The translations under genes and the position numbers were made by a program. The notes beneath the pieces are model-generated. The model made no database searches. It was given only the letters and a program-made list of their open reading frames with translations, and was not told where the DNA came from. Shown here piece after piece: positions 9,879 through 17,210 of a DNA stretch of 64,000 bases; position 1 is the stretch's first letter, and each line of letters starts with the position of its first letter. The stretch is from Candidatus Gastranaerophilales bacterium (GTDB taxonomy: Bacteria; Cyanobacteriota; Vampirovibrionia; Gastranaerophilales; Gastranaerophilaceae): NCBI GenBank assembly GCA_944322855.1, contig CALUQG010000003.1:88810-152809 (forward strand), in the 5' to 3' direction.

Positions 9879-10861
9879 TGATTTTTACCTTTCACTATCA
9901 AATATTTTATAAAGTTGAGTGAAATACTAAATAAAGATTTCATACCATTTTTTATATTTTGCAGGTCATTTATTATTTTATTTTTATATTTGATTTTTTT
10001 ATTTATTTTTCTATTCGTATTTTCTACAGTAAATTCATTTTCTTTAGATATGAAATTGTTTCTGAGTATTTCATATCTGATATCATTTGTCTGTATATCT
10101 AAATTTTGTTTGTATCCAATGTGGTAATAAAGAACAGTTTCCGGATGACAAACAGGAAGACCTTGTTTTTCGTATTCTTTCAGATTTTCATATAAACAAT
10201 CCAGACATTTAAGATTTTGGGCTTTTGATATGATTAATTGATCCGAAAATATAATCTTGTGAAATGGAATATATTCCATTTTTTCCACATTTTTGTAATA
10301 GCAGCAATAGTATGCTTCATTTTCTCCTTTCGGGTTAATATTTCCTCCATATGAAGCAATATTTAATTTATTCATATCAAAATTTGATAAATTAATTTGC
10401 GAATAAAATTGTAGATCAGGTCTTGCTATAATTATGTTGTCGTAAATTATTCCAGTTTCTTGTTCATATTCAATAAGTAATTTTATAGCACCTGATATGT
10501 TGAAATATAAAGAAAAGAAACGATCTATTGGAAAGATAGGACTATATACCCCACTACTATCGTTTTTGAATTTTTTAGTGTAGTCAGAATAAGATTGTAA
10601 TGAGACTTTTTTTAATGCATCTCCATAAATTTTTTTTAAAGTGCATATATCAATAATGTCTCCTTCCAAATCTTGTTTGGCTGCGTTTATTGCTTTTTGC
10701 TTATTAATATTTACTCCTGACTCAATTCTTGAGACACCTGTATTATCATAAGCAAAGACGAAAATATCTGCATTATTAGGTTTAACTATATTTTTAAGCA
10801 GTGAAGCTGCTGTAATTTCAAATGTTCTTAAAAAACCATATAATAAAACTGCTGTTTTCAT
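9875..10861 (-). CDS. Putative glycan-modifying enzyme of GT-A-like type
   Basis: The beginning MKTAVLLYGFLRTFEITAAS and the NIIIARPDLQFYSQI segment (residues 143-157) resemble a family of bacterial surface-glycan proteins with a glycosyltransferase-like fold that I cannot name. There is no signal peptide. It is complete at 328 residues and overlaps the next gene by 4 bp (ATGA). Being inside the glycan operon is the main clue to function. Donor and acceptor are unknown. Confidence 0.5.
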   Translation of the reverse strand: MKTAVLLYGFLRTFEITAASLLKNIVKPNNADIFVFAYDNTGVSRIESGVNINKQKAINAAKQDLEGDIIDICTLKKIYGDALKKVSLQSYSDYTKKFKNDSSGVYSPIFPIDRFFSLYFNISGAIKLLIEYEQETGIIYDNIIIARPDLQFYSQINLSNFDMNKLNIASYGGNINPKGENEAYYCCYYKNVEKMEYIPFHKIIFSDQLIISKAQNLKCLDCLYENLKEYEKQGLPVCHPETVLYYHIGYKQNLDIQTNDIRYEILRNNFISKENEFTVENTNRKINKKIKYKNKIINDLQNIKNGMKSLFSISLNFIKYLIVKGKNQ

Positions 10862-10929
10862 TTTAACTATTATCCATATTACTAAAATAATTTGTAGGTC
10901 TGTTAATATTTATATTTAATGCTAATTAT

Positions 10930-12666
10930 TTATTCATAAATTTTTTCAGTTGTTTGAAAAACTTCTTGAAGCCCACTTTTTTTCGCAATTCTGTAATTGG
11001 GGTAACAAATAGCTCTGATAAATTTACTTCTGTATTGGCGTCTTTGTTTTTTGAATGGAGGAGGAAATATAATATTGGCAGCCATTTTGCAAAGGAATTT
11101 TGAGCATTTTAGATATAAGCTGTTATTGTATATTTTCCAGCTATTTCCTGAGTACATATTACATTCAAAAGAGCCAAAAACATTGTTATAATATTTACAC
11201 CATGCTAATTTCTTTTGTAGACAAAATTTTTCGGAAAAATAGTCATAATATTGATCTAATTTTTCCTGCATGTCTGTATACATTATTAAATAGCAGATGT
11301 TTTTATATAAAATAAATTCTTTTTCAATCCCGGCAGGTATTTCGAATTCAAAATCAAAGAAATGATATTTCCCATCAGGCAACCTTAAAGCATTTATCGG
11401 ACAAATATCATAACTTTCAGGTTTTAATAGTCCGGTTTTATAATTAAATTGCCTAAATATTTCAGATATAAATATTTCGAATTCATCAAGAAGCTTTTTC
11501 TCATCATTTTTTATTGAATTAAAGAAATCTATAGCCAGTGTTGCATCTTTTATGTATTCTCTTTTTTTGTCTTTTAGTGTCAGTTTGTAACTGCAGCCCT
11601 TGCAATTATCCTTAGTCCCTATAATCTTCTTTATAATATAAATTTTACTGTTTTCTTCTTTATAAATAGCACGAACAATCCTACCTGCTTTAAAGCTGTA
11701 TATTATACCAAGGATGTGTTTTTTTAGATATTTTTTGTTGTTTTTATAAATATAGCTATTGGGTAATAAATTATATTTTTCAAAAGGATAATCGAGAGTT
11801 GATTTTGCTTCTATATCAAAATTGGCAGCAAAGTTAAAATTTTTCAAATGCCCTGTTACAAGATCAGGATATTTTGTCAGTAATTCTTTTTTTAGTATCA
11901 TTGATTTACCGGGAGTATCAAAGTACAAAAAATCACTCATTAATGATTTATCAACTTCTGCAATAAGTTCATTGTTTTTTATCGAAAAGTTATTGCTTGC
12001 AAAAATTACAGGTCTATATATTTTTTGATTTACATTGTTAATATATTGATATCTTATTTCATCAAAAAAACTGTAGTCTTTTAACCAATCTCTATAATTC
12101 GAAGGCAAGTACATATTCCAGGCAATATTTTCTCCAGACGTAGCAAGTGAACCAATCAAGATTTTTGTTTTTTGTGATAAAGCTTTCATTACCTTTTGTG
12201 CATATTTCAATCCGTTTGTGTTATATCCGTAACTTACACCACAAGCTACATGATGTATAACATTAAAAAGAAATACAAAATCAAAACCTTCACTATCAAT
12301 GTTTTCAACGAAATTTAAATCGAAAAATTCTTTTCTAAAATCAATATTAAAACCATTTTCAGAATTCAGATATTGACAAATCTGGACATTTTTTTCCTCA
12401 AGATCTATTCCAACAACATCGCATCCGAGTTCGGCAGCTTTTAAAGAATAATAACCTTGAGCACATCCTATATCCAGGACTTTTACTTTTGTTTTGCCTG
12501 TAATTTTTTTGTATTGATTAATAATATCAGCAATCAGTTCCCCGTTTTTAATTGTATCAATGCCTTCTGTTTTAGAATCAAATTCAGGATGATTGTATAT
12601 ATTTTGATACTGACAAGGCAGATTCTCTATGAGTTCTAATATATTTGTTTTATTTTCTGTATTCAT
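10930..12666 (-). CDS. Methyltransferase-kinase-like fusion protein (WbdD-like layout)
   Basis: Residues 60-175 are a class I SAM-dependent methyltransferase (motif I LDIGCAQGYYSLKAAELG at 64-81; acidic end of strand 2 VVGIDLE). The second half, about 310-480, resembles an aminoglycoside-phosphotransferase or protein kinase fold: D420-I-C-P-I-N425 matches a catalytic D-x-x-x-x-N loop and HFFDFEFE (D438) matches the metal-binding D-F-E. The methyltransferase plus kinase order matches WbdD, the chain terminator of E. coli O8/O9a polymannose. The family of the kinase half is inference. It lies 6 bp downstream of the hexapeptide acyltransferase gene. Confidence 0.65.
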   Translation of the reverse strand: MNTENKTNILELIENLPCQYQNIYNHPEFDSKTEGIDTIKNGELIADIINQYKKITGKTKVKVLDIGCAQGYYSLKAAELGCDVVGIDLEEKNVQICQYLNSENGFNIDFRKEFFDLNFVENIDSEGFDFVFLFNVIHHVACGVSYGYNTNGLKYAQKVMKALSQKTKILIGSLATSGENIAWNMYLPSNYRDWLKDYSFFDEIRYQYINNVNQKIYRPVIFASNNFSIKNNELIAEVDKSLMSDFLYFDTPGKSMILKKELLTKYPDLVTGHLKNFNFAANFDIEAKSTLDYPFEKYNLLPNSYIYKNNKKYLKKHILGIIYSFKAGRIVRAIYKEENSKIYIIKKIIGTKDNCKGCSYKLTLKDKKREYIKDATLAIDFFNSIKNDEKKLLDEFEIFISEIFRQFNYKTGLLKPESYDICPINALRLPDGKYHFFDFEFEIPAGIEKEFILYKNICYLIMYTDMQEKLDQYYDYFSEKFCLQKKLAWCKYYNNVFGSFECNMYSGNSWKIYNNSLYLKCSKFLCKMAANIIFPPPFKKQRRQYRSKFIRAICYPNYRIAKKSGLQEVFQTTEKIYE

Positions 12667-12672
12667 GTTTCT

Positions 12673-13440
12673 CTATCCTTTATTTTTTGTATAGAATTCT
12701 TTTTCCCAGCAAATATCCCTTGCCCAACTCACACCCTGTTTAACAAGCCTGACAGGCATTCCGGCAAATACCCCCCCCGAAATCCGCTCAGCGATTGTGT
12801 TTTGGGCTCTAGTCCAGATTGAACAAGCTCCTATAATCGAATTATTAGGGATAATACTGCCTTTTAATATATTAACACTTGCCCCAATCCAGCAGTTGTC
12901 ACCAACTATAATATCTTGAGGTTTGTTTAGAATTTTTTTTGTGATTGTATCATACATGGTATGTGCATCAGTTGGTCTAAAAAATATATCATAAGATAAC
13001 ATACAATTATTTCCGATTTTTAAAGTAATATTTGGTGAGTCTACGCAGCGAATCAATATACCTCCAAAAGAGCAGTCATTGCCGATTATTATTTTAGAAT
13101 TGTCACCAGTAAGGAAAAGAGGGTATTTAAACACTAACTGAAATTTTGTTTTTCCACATTCAAAATAACAATTGTTAGCCATGTGTATTTCAATACCGTT
13201 AGGAAAAAATGTAGACTTGTACAATTTTACTGTCGAGTTGTTACCCTTGAAAAAAACTTTTAATCCGGGCATAAAAGTTGAGTCCAGTTCATTTCCGTCA
13301 TCATCAAGGAGAATGAGTTTGTTATTTTCTCCTGAATTTTCCATGATACTTGTTTTTGGGATGTATTTGTCTCTAAATCTGTGTCTGAGCTTTTTGGAAG
13401 GTATAAAACAGCTCAGTAGTTTTATTATTTTCTCGTTCAT
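12673..13440 (-). CDS. Hexapeptide-repeat (left-handed beta-helix) acyltransferase
   Basis: A 255-residue protein with hexapeptide repeats (IIIGNDCSFGG, LKIGNNCMLSYD, IIVGDNCWIGASVNILKG) forming a left-handed beta-helix. The TDAHTM segment supplies the likely catalytic His, and GVFAGMPVRLVKQG is the typical C-terminal cap of maltose/galactoside-type O-acetyltransferases. It probably acetylates a sugar residue in the cytoplasm with acetyl-CoA. It shares one base with the upstream HAD gene and is followed after 6 bp by the methyltransferase-kinase, so it lies in the middle of the operon. Confidence 0.85.
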   Translation of the reverse strand: MNEKIIKLLSCFIPSKKLRHRFRDKYIPKTSIMENSGENNKLILLDDDGNELDSTFMPGLKVFFKGNNSTVKLYKSTFFPNGIEIHMANNCYFECGKTKFQLVFKYPLFLTGDNSKIIIGNDCSFGGILIRCVDSPNITLKIGNNCMLSYDIFFRPTDAHTMYDTITKKILNKPQDIIVGDNCWIGASVNILKGSIIPNNSIIGACSIWTRAQNTIAERISGGVFAGMPVRLVKQGVSWARDICWEKEFYTKNKG

Positions 13441-13817
13441 TATCTTTCCTTTGCTTGTTTTATAACTTCGGATTTATCAATTTTGTTCCAGCCTGAAAAT
13501 TTCATCACCCTGTCATCGATTGTGATGTCGGCATTTGGTTTGCCAAAGAAAATTTCATCGTACTGAATGCCGTTTTCTTCCAGCCAGTCCAGAGTTATTT
13601 TCCCGACATTCTTCAGGACTTTACCTACGTTATGCCCCTGTGTCTGCATGTTACGTGCCGTGTTTATAATAATCGTATGTCCGTCTGCTTTCAGGCTGTC
13701 TATAAACTCTTTTGCTCCAGGCATGACTTTTACATCGGCGTATGTTTCATTAGGCTTTTTTATTGTGCAGATTGTGCCGTCTAAGTCAATGCATATTCTG
13801 AGCTTTTTTTCTTCCAT
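13440..13817 (-). CDS. Small HAD-family phosphatase of glycan biosynthesis
   Basis: A 125-residue HAD phosphatase without a cap domain. CIDLDGTI at 9-16 gives both catalytic Asp residues, IINTAR the motif II segment, FFGKPNADITIDD the Lys and acidic motif IV. The family is often annotated as capsule biosynthesis phosphatase, acting on a phosphosugar before nucleotide activation. It overlaps the upstream nucleotidyltransferase-kinase fusion by 37 bp and the next gene by 1 bp, indicating tight translational coupling. The start has a purine-rich site (AGGGAAAAG). Confidence 0.85.
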   Translation of the reverse strand: MEEKKLRICIDLDGTICTIKKPNETYADVKVMPGAKEFIDSLKADGHTIIINTARNMQTQGHNVGKVLKNVGKITLDWLEENGIQYDEIFFGKPNADITIDDRVMKFSGWNKIDKSEVIKQAKER

Positions 13818-15466
13818 TCCTCTTTTCCCTTATTACTGTCTTTTCCTAATTTTACTGTTTCGTTTAGCAATTCAACCGCTTTTAGATAAAATACTTTCTG
13901 TCTGTCAAAGTTATCTTTGTGAAGCGGTATCATTGACAAAAATAACAATCCCTCTATAAACTTTATTTCATTAATATTAAATCCGTTTTTGCTTGCATAA
14001 TTGTCAAAAATCTTTTCCAGTATTGAATAATCAGGGGAAACAATCTTATATTCAAAACCTGTTTGTGTCTCTTTGAGTTTGAACAATCCGTGTACCACAA
14101 AATCATACAACCCGACGACGCTGTGACGTAGTTTTGCGATATCATATCTCGGGTCTCCATAGATGGTTGCATCACTGTTCAGCCTTCCTCTCGGATCAAT
14201 CAGTTTGAAAATATAGTTGCTTGAATCAAACAGGATGTTTGAAAAACAATAATCGCCGTGTATTATTGTCTCACATCCGTTTTGACTCAGTTTCTGTGCA
14301 AATTTTTCAATACCCTCTTTTAGAGCGGCAATACCGCAAAACTTTTTGCCGTTTATGTACTCATTTTGTTTGCTTAAAATTTCATTCCAGTATAAATTTG
14401 AGTTTTTTAACTCCTGCAAGCGTTCTTTTGTTTTATCAAAATATAGCCATTTCAAAGCATTTTTATTTGTTTCGGTTTTGTAGTTTTCAAACTTTTTGTG
14501 CAGATTGAAAAGTTTTTCTATAATATACTGCCAGTCTTCGATATTGACTTCTCCGGAAAGATAAAGCTCTTGCAATGATGCGTAGCCGTAGAGCTCTTGA
14601 GTCAGCTGAGCAAAGTTTTCATTCTTGCTAAAACTTACAAATCTCGGTGTATGGATTTTTAGTTCCTCAGGCAGATTTTGATACCACAGTGCTTCGTCTT
14701 CAAGCTTCTGGATTTTTGTGCTCTGTTTTGTGAGCAGTCCTGAGTCTGTGTCGACAGAAATTGAATTGAAGCATCGTGCATTGAACAAAAGATTCTTCGC
14801 TTTAATAAGTCCTGATGTGTGTCCGAGGTCATACCAGTCATTAATCAGTTTTGTTTTTAATTTGTATTTTTCCTGATACATAACAAGCGCTGTAGAAATC
14901 TCTTTTTTCAGCATTAATCTTGCTTTTATGCAGCAGTTGAGCAAATATCTTGTGTCAGAAAATGCATAATATCCGACAAGAGCCTCTTTGTCTGTCATAT
15001 TAACATTTTTTTGTTTATCATAAAAAATATTTTTTTTATCTATCAAACACCAGTTTTCTGAAATTGTGACATCTTTTGATGTATAAACAATGTCTGTCTC
15101 ATCATTTATACTTTCCGGCAGAAGTGTATCGCCCAGAATAACCCTTGTCGGAATATTTACATCAGCTTTTTGAAGAGCATATTTTAAAGAACTCAATATA
15201 TTCTTTTTACTGTTTACAAGAACAAGTTTTACTTTGAATGTCTCATTTAAAACATTTTTTGTGTAATCAATGAGCTTTGTGTTATCACTGCATACGACAA
15301 TAATGAATTCATCAATTCCGTATGAATTTTTAAGTATTTCTAACTGGCGGAATATAACAGGTTTGCCTCTCAGCGGTAAAAGTGCAAGCGAGGAATAGAA
15401 ACCTACAGGCATGTTTTCATTTTTTGTTTCTCCGCCAAAAAGCAGAATGTTGTTAAATTTTTGCAC
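13781..15466 (-). CDS. Nucleotidyltransferase-like / phosphotransferase fusion
   Basis: Residues 1-220 resemble a sugar nucleotidyltransferase: LFGGETKN replaces the usual G-x-G-x-R loop, LRGKPVIFRQLE follows, and VILGDTLLP (D113) supplies the metal-binding Asp. The usual loop Arg and PKP Lys are not evident, so this domain may be degenerate. Residues 250-530 are an aminoglycoside-phosphotransferase-like kinase with catalytic HGDYCFSN at 403-410 and metal-binding IDPRG at 423-427. The start is GTG with GGAG seven bases upstream. It overlaps the upstream nucleotidyltransferase by 14 bp. With that enzyme and the HAD phosphatase it could form a route to an activated phosphorylated sugar or alcohol (inference). 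Confidence 0.75.
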   Translation of the reverse strand: MQKFNNILLFGGETKNENMPVGFYSSLALLPLRGKPVIFRQLEILKNSYGIDEFIIVVCSDNTKLIDYTKNVLNETFKVKLVLVNSKKNILSSLKYALQKADVNIPTRVILGDTLLPESINDETDIVYTSKDVTISENWCLIDKKNIFYDKQKNVNMTDKEALVGYYAFSDTRYLLNCCIKARLMLKKEISTALVMYQEKYKLKTKLINDWYDLGHTSGLIKAKNLLFNARCFNSISVDTDSGLLTKQSTKIQKLEDEALWYQNLPEELKIHTPRFVSFSKNENFAQLTQELYGYASLQELYLSGEVNIEDWQYIIEKLFNLHKKFENYKTETNKNALKWLYFDKTKERLQELKNSNLYWNEILSKQNEYINGKKFCGIAALKEGIEKFAQKLSQNGCETIIHGDYCFSNILFDSSNYIFKLIDPRGRLNSDATIYGDPRYDIAKLRHSVVGLYDFVVHGLFKLKETQTGFEYKIVSPDYSILEKIFDNYASKNGFNINEIKFIEGLLFLSMIPLHKDNFDRQKVFYLKAVELLNETVKLGKDSNKGKEEWKKKSSEYALT

Positions 15467-16208
15467 AGTCTGCTCCTTTTATATAGCGTTCAAGCTGTTC
15501 AGGTGTACCTACACAATCAAAGTGCTCTATATCAAATATTCCGATTTTGTCAGTGAATTTTTTCAAATGATTGTAAACATTCGACATATAAAACTCACCT
15601 TTTGACAGGTCATTACACACAATAAGATCTATAACCGCATCTTTGAAATCTTTTAGAGTTTTAAAATAATACATTCCGCATATTGCGTGGTCAGAAATTA
15701 CTTCTTTTTCTTTTGTTTCCACCAATTTGCCGCTGTCGTCAATTTTTGCATACGAAAAACAAGGGTTGTCTGAGTTAAAAGTTAACAAAGCGGCTGAAAG
15801 GTTTCTTATTCTTACATCGGATATAAAATTTTTAACATCTTTTTTATTAAAAATGTTATCCGAATCAGCAAAAATGATATCAAAATCAGGATTTATTGCT
15901 CTGTGAGCAGCCAGAGCAGTGACAGCCGCTCCCATTGTCAGTTTGGGAACCGTGACTATTTCTACCGGAAAATGCTTTTTTAATATTTCTATTTGAGAAG
16001 ATTGTTCAGACAAAAATTTTTCTTGTAAAACAAGAATAAAATTTGCATTAAGTTCATTGAATGAGGAAAGTACGTGTTCAATCATCATTTTTCCGTCAAA
16101 TTCAATAAATGGCTTTGGAACATCATAACCTGCAACAGCAAATCTGCTGCCGGCACCGGCCATTGGAATAACAATATTGATTGGGTTTTGTAAATATTCT
16201 TTTTCCAT
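15453..16208 (-). CDS. Sugar-phosphate nucleotidyltransferase
   Basis: A 251-residue GT-A-fold nucleotidyltransferase. NIVIPMAGAGSRFAVAGY with VPKPFIEFDGKMMIEH holds the intact G-x-G-x-R loop and PKP lysine, and DIIFADSDNIF the metal-binding Asp pair. It would transfer NMP from NTP to a sugar phosphate. It is the second gene of the operon, 18 bp after the recombinase-like gene, and overlaps the next gene by 14 bp. Unlike the neighbouring fusion protein it keeps all the expected catalytic residues. The sugar is unknown. Confidence 0.85.
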   Translation of the reverse strand: MEKEYLQNPINIVIPMAGAGSRFAVAGYDVPKPFIEFDGKMMIEHVLSSFNELNANFILVLQEKFLSEQSSQIEILKKHFPVEIVTVPKLTMGAAVTALAAHRAINPDFDIIFADSDNIFNKKDVKNFISDVRIRNLSAALLTFNSDNPCFSYAKIDDSGKLVETKEKEVISDHAICGMYYFKTLKDFKDAVIDLIVCNDLSKGEFYMSNVYNHLKKFTDKIGIFDIEHFDCVGTPEQLERYIKGADCAKI

Positions 16209-16226
16209 TCTATCCTTGATAACCTC

Positions 16227-16757
16227 TTATAAACACACTCCCTGCTGATATCTCAAATTCATGTTTTCTTTCACATCAATAAATTTTAAAGTCATGTTTA
16301 CTGATGTTTGGTTAAAGAGCCATTGAAGATAAGATAAATCTTTGTATTTTTGATAATGATGATATGCAAATGTCTTTCGCCATGATGCTACAGTAATATC
16401 TTTTGAGAGCCCGAGTTCTTCGCAAATGCTTTTGAAGGAATAAAAGACAAATACTCTGTCCAGTCTGTTGCCTTTAGCGGTTTTGAATAAAGGCTCAGAT
16501 GCAGAACGGTTTTCAGTCATTTTTGCAATAAGCTTTTTTGTATCTTCTGTCAAAGGAAAACTTTTTTGGCTGTTAACAACGAGATAATGTTTGTTGACAA
16601 CATTTTTTACATCAAGCTGGAGCAGGTCTTTTAAATTTGCACCGGTGTTAATTGCAAGTTCAAACAATAGCAAATCACGTGTCATATTTTTCTTTTTGTA
16701 TAATTCTTTTATTTTTTCAATTGTTTGAATGTCTTTTATTGGAGAGCTTACTGTCAC
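16227..16757 (-). CDS. Tyrosine-recombinase-like protein without catalytic residues
   Basis: A 176-residue protein matching only the catalytic domain of XerC/D-type integrases, with no N-terminal core-binding domain. Against the family pattern, the first catalytic Arg (T-G-x-R) is Asn (TGAN, N41), the His of H-x-x-R is Ala (ASWR, A124, with R127 kept), the His of L-x-G-H is Gln (LFNQ, Q150), and the nucleophilic Tyr is Phe (KFIDV, F159). Recombination should be impossible. It has a GTG start with AGGGA upstream and is the first gene of the glycan operon. It may keep DNA-binding and act as a regulator (inference). Confidence 0.75.
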   Translation of the reverse strand: MTVSSPIKDIQTIEKIKELYKKKNMTRDLLLFELAINTGANLKDLLQLDVKNVVNKHYLVVNSQKSFPLTEDTKKLIAKMTENRSASEPLFKTAKGNRLDRVFVFYSFKSICEELGLSKDITVASWRKTFAYHHYQKYKDLSYLQWLFNQTSVNMTLKFIDVKENMNLRYQQGVCL

Positions 16758-16823
16758 AGTCGTTTCCCTATTATGCCTATGTGCAAATTACATTACATTT
16801 ATACAAAAATGTGATGTTGCACT

Positions 16824-16850
16824 GAAAAACCGCATTATTAGCGGCTTTTC
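16824..16850 (-). terminator. Terminator-like hairpin in the leader of the glycan operon
   Basis: Read on the minus strand, GAAAAGCCGC and GCGGTTTTTC pair over 10 positions (one G-U) around a 7-nt loop, with A-run before and T-run within the 3' arm. It lies 67 nt upstream of the first gene of the operon, so it could be an attenuator, or the end of a short upstream transcript. Confidence 0.5.
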
Positions 16851-16944
16851 AAATTCAAATTATTATAAAAATTTTAAACATAACAAAAGTTAATAATATA
16901 AACAATCCGTTTTGTTTATGATAATATTGAGTTTAGGTTATACT

Positions 16945-16988
16945 AAAAAATCTCATCACATTTTTGTATAAAGTTGATGAGATTTTTT
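16945..16988. terminator. Bidirectional terminator-like hairpin
   Basis: The arms 16945-16958 and 16975-16988 are exact 14-bp complements with a 16-nt loop. The stem is AAAAAATCTCATCA-type, so both strands give a T-run at the end. No upstream gene needs a terminator here, so it may insulate the two divergent units or end a short RNA. Confidence 0.55.
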
Positions 16989-17016
16989 TTGTAAAAATTG
17001 CAGATAAAAAAAATAA

Positions 17017-17034
17017 TTGTGAAAAAAATCACAT
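17017..17034. promoter_or_regulatory. Rex- or Crp/Fnr-like operator upstream of adhE
   Basis: TTGTGA-AAAAAA-TCACAT is a near-perfect palindrome. It matches the Crp-type TGTGA-N6-TCACA pattern exactly and the Rex TTGTGA-N6-TCACAA pattern with one mismatch. Rex controls adhE in many anaerobes in response to NADH/NAD, which favours Rex. It lies about 110 bp upstream of the predicted -35 box, which is far for simple repression. Confidence 0.5.
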
Positions 17035-17144
17035 TTGATTTTTTCTCTCTTGATGTCTTGCTAATATAATAAATATATATCTATAAATCTTATAGCAGTG
17101 TAATTTAAGATGTTTATTATTATTAATAATTGTAAAAATAACAC

Positions 17145-17173
17145 TTGCTTTTTTTTATTTGTTGAGTTATATT
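17145..17173 (+). promoter_or_regulatory. Probable sigma-70 promoter of adhE
   Basis: TTGCTT (17145-17150) and TATATT (17168-17173) are separated by exactly 17 bp. The start of transcription would be near 17180, giving a leader of about 30 nt with AAGGAG ahead of the ATG at 17211. Confidence 0.65.
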
Positions 17174-17210
17174 AATAGTGAATAATTTCACGATAAAGGA
17201 GACATTACAC

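Larger units (their letters stand above)
16758..17177. other. Divergent control region between glycan operon and adhE
   Basis: A 420-bp region without a credible gene. It holds a hairpin at 16824-16850, a second at 16945-16988, a Rex/Crp-like palindrome at 17017-17034 and the probable adhE promoter at 17145-17173. No clear sigma-70 promoter for the minus-strand operon could be fixed; a TATAAT on the minus strand at about 16863-16868 lacks a good -35 box. Confidence 0.6.

Noticed and set aside
17178..17210. Upstream GTG start for adhE
   Set aside because: No ribosome site before it, and the region holds the predicted transcription start; the ATG at 17211 has AAGGAG.
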